Origin: Parasphingopyxis algicola
Lineage (GTDB): Bacteria; Pseudomonadota; Alphaproteobacteria; Sphingomonadales; Sphingomonadaceae
DNA length: 64,000 nt
Assembly (NCBI RefSeq): GCF_013378075.1
Contig: NZ_CP051131.1
Coordinates: 2,802,501-2,866,500, forward strand
Direction of reading: 5' to 3'
Notes under the pieces: model-generated
Told to the model about the DNA's origin: nothing
The model's input: the letters and a program-made list of their open reading frames with translations, nothing else
Database searches by the model: none
Part shown: piece after piece, positions 7,616 to 16,778 of the stretch
Position numbering within the stretch: the stretch's first letter is position 1
Layout: each line of letters begins with the position of its first letter
Translations under genes and position numbers: made by a program

Positions 7616-9586
7616 ATGAATGTGCAAACGGCCGAGAGAAAAGACCCGAAAGCAGGAGACGGCGTCGTCGCCGCGCCGGACGACCCAGGCACGCATTGCA
7701 CGCTGGCCGATTATGAGGCGCTCTATGCGAGCAGCATAACCGATCCCGACGGGTTCTGGGCCGGTCAGGCGGAGCGGCTCGACTGGTTCACGCCGCCCAC
7801 GCGGATCGCCGGCTGGTCGTTCGATCCGGTGTCCATCACATGGTTCGAGGATGGCGTGCTCAACATCTGCCACAATGCCGTCGATCGCCATGTCGAGGCC
7901 GGACGCGGCGGCGATGTCGCACTCATCTGGGAGCCCGACGACCCGTCGGCCGACGGCCGCTCGCTGACCTATGCCGAACTGCAGGCCGAGGTCGTCTGCA
8001 TGGCGAACGCGCTAAAGACGCTCGGCGTGAAGAAGGGCGACCGGGTGACGCTGTACCTGCCGATGATCCTCGAGGGCGCGATCGCGATGCTTGCCTGCGC
8101 TCGGATCGGCGCCGTCCATTCGGTTGTCTTCGGCGGTTTCTCGCCCGAGGCGCTGGCCGGGCGGATCGAGGATTGCGACAGCCGGTTCGTGATCACCGCC
8201 GATGCCGGCCGGCGCGGCGGCAGGACGGTGCCGCTCAAGGCCAATGTCGACGCCGCGCTCGATCACGCCGGCGTGGAGGTCGATGCGGTGCTCGTCGTCC
8301 GGCATGTCGGCGAGGATATCGCCATGCAGTCCGGGCGCGATCACTGGTATCACGAGATGGCCGGCGAGATGGCGGACAGTTGCCCGTGCGAGCCGATGGC
8401 CGCCGAGGACCCGCTGTTCATCCTCTATACGTCGGGCTCGACCGGCAAGCCGAAGGGCGTCGTCCATACCACCGGCGGCTATGCCGTCTGGACGGCGACG
8501 ACATTCCATTACGTGTTCGATTACCGGCCCGGGGAGATTTACTGGTGCACGGCCGATATCGGCTGGGTCACCGGGCACAGCTATATCGTCTACGGGCCGC
8601 TCGCCAACGGCGCGACGAGCCTGATGTTCGAGGGCGTTCCCAACTATCCCGATCATGGCCGCTTCTGGGCGGTCGTCGCCAAGCACAAGGTCAACATCTT
8701 CTATACCGCGCCGACCGCAATCCGCGCGCTGATGCGCGAGGGCGACGATCCGGTCAAAGCGCATGACCGCTCTTCGCTGCGGCTGCTCGGCTCGGTCGGC
8801 GAACCGATCAACCCGGAGGCCTGGCGCTGGTATCACGACACGGTCGGCGACGGCGAACGGCCGATCATGGACACCTGGTGGCAGACCGAGACGGGCGGCA
8901 TCATGATCACCACCTTGCCCGGCGCGCATGCCATGAAGCCGGGCAGCGCGGGCCGACCCTTTTTCGGCATCCAGCCGCAACTCGTCGACAATGAGGGCGC
9001 GGTGCTCGAGGGCGCGACCGAGGGCAATCTTTGCATCACGGCCAGCTGGCCGGGCCAGGCGCGCAGCGTCTATGGCGACCACGAACGGTTCGAGCAGACC
9101 TATTTCTCGACCTATCCCGGCAAATATTTCACCGGCGACGGCTGTCGGCGGGACGAGGATGGCTATTACTGGATCACAGGCCGGGTCGACGATGTGATCA
9201 ACGTTTCGGGCCACCGGATGGGTACCGCCGAGGTCGAAAGCGCGCTCGTGCTGCACGACAAGGTCGCCGAGGCCGCGGTCGTCGGCTATCCGCACGATAT
9301 CAAGGGCCAGGGCATTTATTGCTATGTCACGCTGAACAGCGGCGAAGAGCCCGGCGACGCGCTGGCGGCGGAACTCAGGCAGCATGTGCGCAGCGAGATC
9401 GGGCCGATCGCGACGCCCGACTGCATCCAGTTCACGCCCGGCCTGCCCAAGACCCGCTCGGGCAAGATCATGCGGCGGATTTTGCGCAAGATCGCCGAGA
9501 ACGAGTTCGGCTCGCTCGGCGACACATCGACGCTCGCCGATCCCGACTTGGTGGACGGATTGATCGAAGGACGTCAGAACCGGTAG
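7616..9586 (+). CDS. acs: acetyl-coenzyme A synthetase
   Basis: A 656-residue AMP-forming acetyl-CoA synthetase, close to E. coli Acs in length and nearly every motif: [12 protein letters not shown] (P-loop), [23 protein letters not shown] (acetate pocket tryptophan) and [14 protein letters not shown]. The C-terminal [14 protein letters not shown] carries Lys617, equivalent to the catalytic lysine silenced by acetylation in Acs proteins. ATG 7616 follows GGAGAGG; an in-frame TTG/ATG region upstream lacks one. It converts acetate to acetyl-CoA in the cytosol. The response regulator gene begins two bases after its stop, so the two are co-transcribed. Confidence 0.96.
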   Translation: MNVQTAERKDPKAGDGVVAAPDDPGTHCTLADYEALYASSITDPDGFWAGQAERLDWFTPPTRIAGWSFDPVSITWFEDGVLNICHNAVDRHVEAGRGGDVALIWEPDDPSADGRSLTYAELQAEVVCMANALKTLGVKKGDRVTLYLPMILEGAIAMLACARIGAVHSVVFGGFSPEALAGRIEDCDSRFVITADAGRRGGRTVPLKANVDAALDHAGVEVDAVLVVRHVGEDIAMQSGRDHWYHEMAGEMADSCPCEPMAAEDPLFILYTSGSTGKPKGVVHTTGGYAVWTATTFHYVFDYRPGEIYWCTADIGWVTGHSYIVYGPLANGATSLMFEGVPNYPDHGRFWAVVAKHKVNIFYTAPTAIRALMREGDDPVKAHDRSSLRLLGSVGEPINPEAWRWYHDTVGDGERPIMDTWWQTETGGIMITTLPGAHAMKPGSAGRPFFGIQPQLVDNEGAVLEGATEGNLCITASWPGQARSVYGDHERFEQTYFSTYPGKYFTGDGCRRDEDGYYWITGRVDDVINVSGHRMGTAEVESALVLHDKVAEAAVVGYPHDIKGQGIYCYVTLNSGEEPGDALAAELRQHVRSEIGPIATPDCIQFTPGLPKTRSGKIMRRILRKIAENEFGSLGDTSTLADPDLVDGLIEGRQNR

Positions 9587-9588
9587 CC

Positions 9589-10233
9589 ATGACCGCGCCC
9601 GTCATCATCGCCGACGATCACCCGCTCTTTCGCGGGGCGCTGCGGCAGGCGGTGGAGGGGACCTGGCCCGATGCCGAAGTGATCGAGGTGGCGACGGCCG
9701 GGGCGGCGCGCGAGGCGGCGGACGAGGTTGCCGCTCAATTGCTGCTGCTCGATATCCATATGGCGGACAGCCGGGGTCTTTCGGCGCTGCTCGATTTCCG
9801 CCAGGATTTCCCGGCCATGCCGGTCGCGATCGTCTCGGCGAGCGAAAGCGCGGCGGTCTGGAAAGCCGCGATGCAGCTTGGGGCCTCGGGTTTCATTCCC
9901 AAATCCGCCGATCTTTCGGCGATGAAGGACGCGCTCGCGGCCATCGGCGCCGGCGATGTCTCATTCCCCGACGATGACGGTGCGGCGGATGCCGATCTCG
10001 AAATCTACGACAAGCTTGCCAGCCTGACGCCGGCCCAGCGCCGGATTCTCGGCTATCTCAACCAGGGCCTGCTCAACAAGCAGATCGCTTTCGAGATGGA
10101 TATCACCGAGGCGACGGTGAAGGCGCATCTGACCGCCCTGTTCCGCAAGCTCGGCGCGGTGAACCGCACACAGGCGGTGCTGATCGCCGGCAAGCTCGAT
10201 GTGGACGAAGCGGCTACGGACCTGGCGCGCTAG
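9589..10233 (+). CDS. crbR: LuxR-type response regulator (CrbR-like)
   Basis: A 214-residue two-domain regulator. The receiver (1-120) has the acidic pair at D9-D10 and phospho-acceptor Asp55 in LLLLDIHM, with the conserved lysine in FIPKSADL. The C-terminal LuxR/GerE helix-turn-helix is LTPAQRRILGYLNQGLLNKQIAFEMDI..., with ATVKAHLTALFRKL as recognition helix. It sits between acs and, convergently, the symporter-fused hybrid kinase. CrbS/CrbR (also named ErcS'/ErdR-type) systems switch on acs in Vibrio and Pseudomonas; the gene neighbourhood here strongly suggests the same pair. Orthology is inferred from context plus domain order. Confidence 0.85.
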   Translation: MTAPVIIADDHPLFRGALRQAVEGTWPDAEVIEVATAGAAREAADEVAAQLLLLDIHMADSRGLSALLDFRQDFPAMPVAIVSASESAAVWKAAMQLGASGFIPKSADLSAMKDALAAIGAGDVSFPDDDGAADADLEIYDKLASLTPAQRRILGYLNQGLLNKQIAFEMDITEATVKAHLTALFRKLGAVNRTQAVLIAGKLDVDEAATDLAR

Positions 10234-10258
10234 AGCATGATCATGTCAGCTTGAAGCA

Positions 10259-10354
10259 CCGTCATTGCGAGCTTAGCGAAGCAATCCAGAGCCGCTTGCG
10301 ATATCGTTTGCGGCTCTGGATTGCCGCGTCGCCTTCGGCTCCTCGCAATGACGG
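10259..10354. repeat. REP-like long hairpin
   Basis: A near-symmetrical element between convergent genes. Outer arms 10259-10271 and 10342-10354 are perfect 13-bp complements (CCGTCATTGCGAG); inner arms 10281-10295 and 10310-10324 are perfect 15-bp complements (GCAATCCAGAGCCGC). The sequence type (CGTCATTGCGAGC...GCAATCC) is familiar from dispersed palindromes in alphaproteobacteria. It may also stop transcription from both sides. No T-tract follows, so it is not a classical intrinsic terminator. Confidence 0.85.
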
Positions 10355-10375
10355 TTCATGAAAACTGATGGTGGT

Positions 10376-13300
10376 CTAGGCGGTCACCCGTTCCGCGACG
10401 AGCCGGCTCAGCAGTGCTCGCAACACCGCGGCGGGTACGGGTTTCAGCAGCCGCTCGGCCCCGATCTCCTTGGCTGCGGCCTCGGTCAGCGCGCCGTCTT
10501 CGGCGGTTAGCAGGATGACCGGAGGGCGGGCGCCCCATTGCGCGCACAGCGTTTCGTACAGGCTGTCGCCGGTCAGATCGTCATCGAGCCGGTAATCGAT
10601 CACCACGAGATCGGGCTGCGCCTTCCCGACAGCGTCGGCTTCGCCCGCCGCGGTCTCGCAGTCGACGCGCCAGCGCTCGAACAGCGCGAGAATCGCCTCG
10701 CGCGCCGCCGGATCATTGTCGATGCACAGGACATGCGTGTCCGCCAGTGCGACCGGTGCGGGCGATGCCGTTATCGACGCCGCCGGCGGTTCGGCGGCTT
10801 CGAACCGCGCGGGGAGCGTCAGACTGAAACAGCTGCCGCGACCATGGACCGACTGCACGGTCACATCGACGTCCAGCAGATCGGCGATGCGCCGGACGAT
10901 GGCCAGCCCGAGCCCGAGGCCGTTCGCGCCCCGTTCGCCGGCAAAGCGCGAAAACTCGTCGAAAATCTGCGCCTGAAGATCGTCCGGGATGCCGATACCG
11001 GTATCGGCCACGGTGATCGCGATTCCGTTGCCATGCCGCCGGCAGCCGACCAGGACCCCGCCGCTGTCGGTATAGCGCACGGCGTTGGCCGTGAGATTCT
11101 GGAATATGCTCAGCAGCAGGCCGCGATCGGTTTCGATCCAGGCGCTCGACCGCACGGCGCGAAACCGCAATCCCTTCGCCTCGGCCCGCGCGGCGAATTC
11201 CGACTCGATCTCCTCGATCAGGTCGTTGATCGGAAAGCGGGTCGGGCGCGGCTCGAGGCCGCCGCCGTCGAGCTTGGAGATATCGAGCAGGGCGCGGAGC
11301 AGCTGGTCGGCGGATCCGATCGAGCGATCGATCCGCTCGAGCAATTCGCGCGCCTTGGCCTCTTCGAAGCCGTCACCGCCGCCAATCTCTTCGGCCAGCG
11401 CGGAGCTGAACAGGCGCGCCGCATTCATCGGCTGGACGAGATCGTGGCTCGCCGCCGCGAGAAAGCGCGTTTTCGACCGCGTCGCGCGTTCGAGCGCCCG
11501 GTTGGCCGCGACAAGCTGCTCGGTGCGCTCCGCGATCTTCGCTTCCAGCGCCAGTTCGGCGAGGCGGTCGGCGGTGATGTCGGTATAGCTCGTCACATAG
11601 CCGCCATCGGGCGCGGGGCGGCCCTGGATGCGCAGATACCGGCCGTCGGGCTGTTCGCTTTCGGCGCTGTGACCGCGTCCGGCCCGCAAATGGGCGATCC
11701 GCCGTTCGACCTGGCGCTCGCACTCCGCGCCTGCGAGACCCGCCTTGCGGAGATTGAAGCGGATCAAGTCGGCGATCGGCCGGCCGGCGGTGACGAGATC
11801 TTCGGGATAGCCGAACATCTCGACATAGCGGCTGTTCCAAGCCGTCAAGCGCAGCTCCCGGTCGACGAGCGAAACGCCCTGGTCAATATTCTCGATCGCG
11901 ATTTCGAGCGTGTCTGCGCTGAACTGGAGGCGTTGGGAGGTCTCCCCGAACATCGCGACGACGTCTTCGAGCGCAAGCGGATCGCCCTCGAGCGTGGAGA
12001 CGACCAGCGCCCGGGCCGAGGAGGCTCCCAATATCCCCGATATCTGGCGTTCCACGAGCGCGGCGATATCCGCATCCGCCGGGTCGGAATCGGCATAGGG
12101 CCTGGCACTGCTGACCCGGAGCGCGTCGATCGCCGTGCGGCTGCGTTCGGGCCCGGCGATCTCGGCGAGCAGCAGGCGGAGGTCGGCGACCCGGGCATTG
12201 GTCGATAGGCTGGCCGCGCTGGCGGGCGTCGGGCGCGGGGATACGAAGGCGGCGGCCTGGGTGCGGTCGACAAGGTTCGCCTCGCCGAAGAGCGAGAAGA
12301 GAAAGAGCAGGGCGATATTTGCGCCGAGACTGATCAGCACGCCGGAAACCAGCACGTCATCGCCGATCATCACCGGCGGCGGGGCGTCGAGATAGGCGGG
12401 AATGAACAGCAGGGCGAGCCAGGCGGCGAAGCCGGCGATCAGCCCCGCGATCATCCCGATGCGGTTCGCGCCGCGCCAGTACAGTCCGGCGACGAGCCCC
12501 GGCGCGAACTGCGCGGCGGCCGCGAAGGAGAGTACGCCGAGTCCGGCGAGCAGGGTCGCCTGGTCGATCGAGCGGTAATAGAAATAGGCGAGCGCGAGCA
12601 GTGCGGCGATGGTCGCGCGCCGGATCCGCAGCAGCGCCGGACCGATCGGTATGTCGCGCCTGCCGCGTCGTATCCGTCCGCGATAGACGAGCGGCACGAC
12701 GATATCGTTGGTGATCATGCCCGACAGCGCGATCGTCGCGACGATGATCATGCCGGTCGCCGCCGAAAACCCGCCGATGAACGCGAAGATCGCGAGCCAG
12801 TCGGCATCGAACCGGAGCGGCAGCACGAGCACCGTCATGTCCGGGCTGACGGTGCCCGGCGGGAACAGCGCGACGCCGGCCATGGCGATCGGAAACACCG
12901 CGATCGAGGTCAGCAGGAGATAGGCCGGGAACACCCAGCGCATCGCGCGGTCGGGCCGGTCGGTCTGCGCCTCGACGACCGTCATATGGAACTGGCGCGG
13001 CAGGCAGAGTGCGGCGCAGGCCGCGATCAGCACGAGTACGGCAAACCGCATGTCGATCTGCGAAAGGCTGAAGATCGGCGTCGGCGCAGCCGCGGTAACA
13101 GCCGTCGGCTCGGCGAGCAGCAGGATCGCCGCGAATATCGCGACCGCGCAAAGCGCCAGCAGCTTGATCGCCGCTTCGAGCGCGATGACGAGGACCATGC
13201 CGCGATTATGCTGGGTCAGGTCGATCCGGCTCGTGCCGAACAGCACCGCGAACACGGCCATCGCTGCGGTGACGGCGAGCACGACATCGTCTGTCCGGAA

Positions 13301-13753
13301 GGTCGCCGCGATATCGGGCGACAGCGCGAGCAGGGTCTCGCCGACCGATTTGAGCTGCAGCGCGATATAGGGGAGCGCGCCGATCGTCGCGATGATCGTC
13401 ACCAGCGCCGCGATCGATGCGCTCTTGCCATAGCGCGCGGACAGGAAATCGGCGATCGAGGTGCTGTGCTGGGCCTTGCCGATGCGCAGGACCCGGCGGA
13501 CGATTGGGTAGCCAATCGTGAACAGCAGGATCGGGCCGAGATAGATGGGCAGGAACTGCCAGCCGGTCGCGATCGCCGACCCGACCGCCCCGTAAAAGGT
13601 CCAGCTCGTGCAATAGACGGCGAGCGACAGGCCGTAGACCCAGCCTATCCGCCGATCGCTCCAGCGCATCCGGCCGAGATCGCCGGCATGGGCAAGCAGG
13701 AACAGCCCGGCGCAATAGAGGACCGCCGTTGCCAGCGCGATCCAGATCGCCAT
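10376..13753 (-). CDS. crbS: symporter-fused hybrid sensor histidine kinase (CrbS-like)
   Basis: A 1125-residue membrane kinase. Residues 1-480 form a sodium:solute-symporter domain with 12-13 hydrophobic helices. A PAS domain follows at about 620-730, then HisKA with His770 (ASHDLVQP), HATPase with NLTANAVRYT, DTGIGIP and GLGLGL boxes (about 850-975), and a C-terminal receiver with phospho-acceptor Asp1053 (VVIDYRL). ATG 13753 follows GGAGAGG. This architecture is that of CrbS, which links solute passage or sensing to acs expression. Its partner regulator is convergent at 9589-10233, separated only by the REP-like hairpin. The symporter domain may sense acetate or flux rather than transport; that is unresolved in the family. 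Confidence 0.9.
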   Translation of the reverse strand: MAIWIALATAVLYCAGLFLLAHAGDLGRMRWSDRRIGWVYGLSLAVYCTSWTFYGAVGSAIATGWQFLPIYLGPILLFTIGYPIVRRVLRIGKAQHSTSIADFLSARYGKSASIAALVTIIATIGALPYIALQLKSVGETLLALSPDIAATFRTDDVVLAVTAAMAVFAVLFGTSRIDLTQHNRGMVLVIALEAAIKLLALCAVAIFAAILLLAEPTAVTAAAPTPIFSLSQIDMRFAVLVLIAACAALCLPRQFHMTVVEAQTDRPDRAMRWVFPAYLLLTSIAVFPIAMAGVALFPPGTVSPDMTVLVLPLRFDADWLAIFAFIGGFSAATGMIIVATIALSGMITNDIVVPLVYRGRIRRGRRDIPIGPALLRIRRATIAALLALAYFYYRSIDQATLLAGLGVLSFAAAAQFAPGLVAGLYWRGANRIGMIAGLIAGFAAWLALLFIPAYLDAPPPVMIGDDVLVSGVLISLGANIALLFLFSLFGEANLVDRTQAAAFVSPRPTPASAASLSTNARVADLRLLLAEIAGPERSRTAIDALRVSSARPYADSDPADADIAALVERQISGILGASSARALVVSTLEGDPLALEDVVAMFGETSQRLQFSADTLEIAIENIDQGVSLVDRELRLTAWNSRYVEMFGYPEDLVTAGRPIADLIRFNLRKAGLAGAECERQVERRIAHLRAGRGHSAESEQPDGRYLRIQGRPAPDGGYVTSYTDITADRLAELALEAKIAERTEQLVAANRALERATRSKTRFLAAASHDLVQPMNAARLFSSALAEEIGGGDGFEEAKARELLERIDRSIGSADQLLRALLDISKLDGGGLEPRPTRFPINDLIEEIESEFAARAEAKGLRFRAVRSSAWIETDRGLLLSIFQNLTANAVRYTDSGGVLVGCRRHGNGIAITVADTGIGIPDDLQAQIFDEFSRFAGERGANGLGLGLAIVRRIADLLDVDVTVQSVHGRGSCFSLTLPARFEAAEPPAASITASPAPVALADTHVLCIDNDPAAREAILALFERWRVDCETAAGEADAVGKAQPDLVVIDYRLDDDLTGDSLYETLCAQWGARPPVILLTAEDGALTEAAAKEIGAERLLKPVPAAVLRALLSRLVAERVTA

Positions 13754-13835
13754 AGTTCATCCTCTCCGTCCGCCGGCTTCGCTGTCCGGCGGATCGCCTG
13801 CAACCTTATCGCCAAAGCCCCGAAATCCCAAACAA

Positions 13836-13863
13836 AAGGGGCGGCTGTTGCCAGCCGCCCCTT
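13836..13863 (-). terminator. intrinsic terminator of the symporter operon
   Basis: A perfect 12-bp stem (AAGGGGCGGCTG with its complement) and a 4-base loop. Read leftward it is followed by TTTTGTTT. It lies 24 bases past the symporter stop at 13887 and upstream of the kinase start at 13753. It therefore separates the symporter transcript from the kinase gene, which should have its own promoter in 13754-13835. Confidence 0.85.
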
Positions 13864-13886
13864 CCTGCATCGGCACGGGGGGAGGG

Positions 13887-15662
13887 TTAATGTGCCGAGG
13901 CCGTTCCCGCGCCGCGCGGCACGCGGATCGAATCGATCAGCTGCCGAACCTCGATCGGCGGGCTCGCCGTCATCCGCGAGACGATGATCGCCACCGCGAA
14001 ATTGAGCAGCATGCCAATCACGCCGATGCCTTCCGGCGAAATGCCCAGGAACCAGTTGGCCGCGACATTGGCCTCCGGGCTCCACAGTTTGAAATAGGCG
14101 ATGTAGAGGAAAGTGAAGGCGAGGCCTGTCACCATGCCGGCGATCGCCCCCTCCTTGTTCATGCGCTTGGAAAAGATGCCCATGAAGATCGCCGGGAACA
14201 GCGAGGCCGCGGCCAGCCCGAAGGCGAAGGCCACGACCTGTGCGACCCAACCGGGCGGATAGATGCCCAGATAGCCGGCGACGAAGATCGCCGCCGTCGC
14301 CGCGATCCTGGCCGCCATCAGCTCGCCCCGCTCGCTGATGTTCGGTTTGAACGTCCGCTTGAGCAGGTCGTGGCTGATCGAGGAGGAGATGACGAGCAGC
14401 AACCCCGCCGCGGTCGAGAGCGCGGCGGCAAGCCCGCCGGCGGCGACCAGCGCGATCACCCAGCCGGGCAGGTTGGCGATCTCCGGATTGGCGAGCACCA
14501 TGATGTCGCGATCGACATAGACCTCGTTGGTGCTGTCGGCGTTGGGCGCATTGTCGACGAGCCGCTCGCCCGAAGGCCCGGTTTCGCCGGTAAAGTTCGG
14601 CGATCCGGCAAAGGGCTCGCCGCTGCGATATTGCATCACACCGTCGCCATTCTTGTCCGAAAAGGCGATGAGGTCGTTACTCTCCCAGTTGCTGAACCAT
14701 TCGGGTGCATCCGCGTAGCTTTGCTCGTTGACCGTATCGATGAAATTGATCCGGGCGAACGCGCCGACCGCCGGGGCGGTGGTGTAGAGCAGGGCGATGA
14801 AGACCAGTGCCCAGCCCGCCGATTTGCGGGCGTCGGACGCTTTCGGCACCGTGAAGAAACGCACGATGACGTGCGGCAGCCCCGCCGTTCCGATCATCAG
14901 CGCGGCGGTGATGCAGAACACGTCGATCATCGACTTGGAGCCCTCGGTATAGGGTCCGAAACCGAGATCCTGGAGCACCATGTCCAATCGTTCGAGCACA
15001 TACATCCCCGATCCGTCATTGACGGTCGATCCGAGGCCCAGTTGCGGGATCGGGTTGCCGGTGACGAGGAAGCTGATGAAGAAGGCGGGCACCATATAGG
15101 CGAAGATCAGCACGCAATATTGCGCGACCTGGGTATAGGTGATGCCCTTCATCCCGCCGAGCACGGCGTAGACGAAGACGATGCCCATGCCGATGATGAC
15201 GCCGAGATTGATCGGCACGTCGAGGAAGCGCGAAAAGACGATTCCGACACCGCGCATCTGGCCGGCGATATAGGTGAAGCTGATGAAGATCAGGCAGATC
15301 ACGGCGACGACGCGCGCGGCCTTCGAATAGTAACGCGTGCCGATGAAATCGGGCACCGTGAACTGGCCGAATTTGCGCAGGTACGGTGCGAGCAGCAGGG
15401 CGAGCATTACATAGCCGCCCGTCCAGCCCATCAGGTAGACCGAACCGTCATAGCCGAGAAAGGCGATGAGCCCGGCCATCGAGATGAAGCTTGCCGCCGA
15501 CATCCAGTCGGCCGCTGTCGCCATGCCGTTGACGACCGGATTCACCCCGCCGCCCGCGACGTAGAATTCTTTGGTGGATCCCGCGCGCGACCAGATCGCG
15601 ATGCCGATATACATCGCGAAGGACAGTCCGACGAACAGGTAGATCAAGGTTTGCGTAGCCAT
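13887..15662 (-). CDS. acetate-type sodium:solute symporter (VC_2705 family)
   Basis: A 591-residue inner membrane symporter of the SSS family with about 13 transmembrane helices. Family signatures include YVAGGGVNPVVNGMATAADWMSAASF near the N-terminus and RGVGIVFSRFLD. A long periplasmic or loop insert (about 315-395) separates helices. It is shorter than E. coli ActP in signal features but of the same transport class. Paired with the DUF4212 gene 12 bases upstream and the acs/crb genes, it most likely takes up acetate or a related short acid. ATG 15662 follows AGGAG. A terminator lies just after it. Confidence 0.9.
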   Translation of the reverse strand: MATQTLIYLFVGLSFAMYIGIAIWSRAGSTKEFYVAGGGVNPVVNGMATAADWMSAASFISMAGLIAFLGYDGSVYLMGWTGGYVMLALLLAPYLRKFGQFTVPDFIGTRYYSKAARVVAVICLIFISFTYIAGQMRGVGIVFSRFLDVPINLGVIIGMGIVFVYAVLGGMKGITYTQVAQYCVLIFAYMVPAFFISFLVTGNPIPQLGLGSTVNDGSGMYVLERLDMVLQDLGFGPYTEGSKSMIDVFCITAALMIGTAGLPHVIVRFFTVPKASDARKSAGWALVFIALLYTTAPAVGAFARINFIDTVNEQSYADAPEWFSNWESNDLIAFSDKNGDGVMQYRSGEPFAGSPNFTGETGPSGERLVDNAPNADSTNEVYVDRDIMVLANPEIANLPGWVIALVAAGGLAAALSTAAGLLLVISSSISHDLLKRTFKPNISERGELMAARIAATAAIFVAGYLGIYPPGWVAQVVAFAFGLAAASLFPAIFMGIFSKRMNKEGAIAGMVTGLAFTFLYIAYFKLWSPEANVAANWFLGISPEGIGVIGMLLNFAVAIIVSRMTASPPIEVRQLIDSIRVPRGAGTASAH

Positions 15663-15674
15663 TGTCCTTATCTC

Positions 15675-15971
15675 CTAGTCGTCGAGGTCGAAGGTGCGTT
15701 CGATCTGCTTCATGCGGATCGTGTAGAAGAAGATCAGGACGATAAAGACGTAGATCGAGCCCTGCTGGGCGAACCAGAAGCCGAGCGGGTAACCGCCGAG
15801 CGAGAACTGATCGAGGAACGGCCGGAACAGGATGCCCGCCCCGAACGAGACGATGAACCAGATGCTCATCAGGGTGACGAGCAGCCGGATATTGGCCTTC
15901 CAATAGGCCTGTTCGGTATCGTTCGTGACATGATCGTCTTCGCCGGAAGTTCGGCTGCTATCGTCGGACAT
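15675..15971 (-). CDS. DUF4212 small membrane partner of the symporter
   Basis: A 98-residue protein with an acidic cytosolic N-terminus and two transmembrane helices (about residues 30-50 and 65-85), beginning the conserved part at AYWKANIRLLVTLMSIWF. DUF4212 proteins accompany VC_2705-type symporters, much as YjcH/DUF485 accompanies ActP. The start ATG 15971 follows AGGAGGGG. A GTG at residue 15 (VTNDTEQ) is an alternative. It is the first gene of the symporter transcript. It is probably an accessory subunit; its precise role is not known. Confidence 0.85.
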   Translation of the reverse strand: MSDDSSRTSGEDDHVTNDTEQAYWKANIRLLVTLMSIWFIVSFGAGILFRPFLDQFSLGGYPLGFWFAQQGSIYVFIVLIFFYTIRMKQIERTFDLDD

Positions 15972-16067
15972 CGTCTACCCCTCCTGTCGTTTTTTCGCCC
16001 GGGAGCGGCGTCCCGGGATTCCATCCTCAGTCTCGAAGGCTAGTCGATAGCGCGCGTTTTGACAGCG

Positions 16068-16082
16068 CGACTTTGGTCTAAT
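16068..16082 (-). promoter_or_regulatory. putative CrbR-type site upstream of the symporter operon
   Basis: Read leftward the stretch is ATTAGACCAAAGTCG. It matches TTAAGACCAATGTCG at 7508-7522, upstream of acs, in 12 of 15 positions including GACCAA and GTCG. It lies about 97 bases before the DUF4212 start, in the 126-base gap after the exonuclease stop. A shared site upstream of acs and its transporter is what a common regulator would need. Two occurrences only, so tentative. Confidence 0.45.
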
Positions 16083-16097
16083 GGGAATTTCTCCGGC

Positions 16098-16778
16098 CTA
16101 ACGGGCGAGGAGATCGCCGAGCCGCACCGGCGCGTCGCCGCGTTTCGCGCGCTGGGCGAGGAACAGCTCGGCGCATGCCAGAGCGTCGGTCAGCCCGTCA
16201 TGCGCGCGATAGGCGGGCAGGCCGTGGCGCGCGCGCAGCTTGCCGAGCCGCAAGCCGTCCGCCGCGCGCGTCGCCGGATACCAGCGCTGTTCGAGCTGCA
16301 TGGTGCAGATAAACGGCGCGACGAACGGCGCACCGAAACAGCGGCGGCAGGCGGCGTCGAGAAAGCCGCGCTCGATCTCGGCGAAATGCGCGACCAGCGG
16401 CGCGCCCGCCAGCGCGGCGAGCAACGTTGCGAGCGCTTCGGCTTCGGCAAGACCATCGGCCGCTTCATCGTCCATGATCTGGTGGATGACGACGCTTTGC
16501 TCGCTGAGTCTGCAATCGGGCCGGAAGCGCAGCCGCCCGGCCGTTGCGGCGCGGATGGTGCGAGACGTCAGGCCGACCCAGCCGGCCTCCAGGATCGCAT
16601 CCTGCGCCGCATCGAGCCCGTCGGTTTCGAGATCGATCGCGATCATCTCGACAGCGTCTGCATCGGCCGCAAAATCCGGCGGGTCGATCGCGTAGAAATC
16701 CTCGAGCGGCGTGCCCTTCGCGCTCGCCGCGGCGCGGTTGCGCTGGCGCTCGAACCGCCCACGTCTGCCGAAAATCAT
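16098..16778 (-). CDS. DEDDh-type 3'-5' exonuclease
   Basis: A 226-residue exonuclease related to DNA polymerase III epsilon. Motif I is AIDLETDGLD, motif II lies in VAHFAEIERGFLD, and motif III is AHDGLTDALACAELF with the H-x4-D spacing of the DEDDh class. The canonical HN at motif II is HF here. Its ATG overlaps the upstream gene's stop (ATGA at 16775-16778), so translation is coupled to the CBS/nucleotidyltransferase gene. From memory, this pair recurs next to the acetate symporter and CrbS genes in Vibrio and Pseudomonas. Its cellular substrate is unknown; a general DNA-repair role is not implied by the neighbourhood. Confidence 0.85.
   Translation of the reverse strand: MIFGRRGRFERQRNRAAASAKGTPLEDFYAIDPPDFAADADAVEMIAIDLETDGLDAAQDAILEAGWVGLTSRTIRAATAGRLRFRPDCRLSEQSVVIHQIMDDEAADGLAEAEALATLLAALAGAPLVAHFAEIERGFLDAACRRCFGAPFVAPFICTMQLEQRWYPATRAADGLRLGKLRARHGLPAYRAHDGLTDALACAELFLAQRAKRGDAPVRLGDLLAR

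Noticed and set aside
10259-10354. Classical Rho-independent terminator
   Set aside because: The stem is very long and interrupted and lacks a T-tract on either strand; it fits a dispersed palindromic repeat better.
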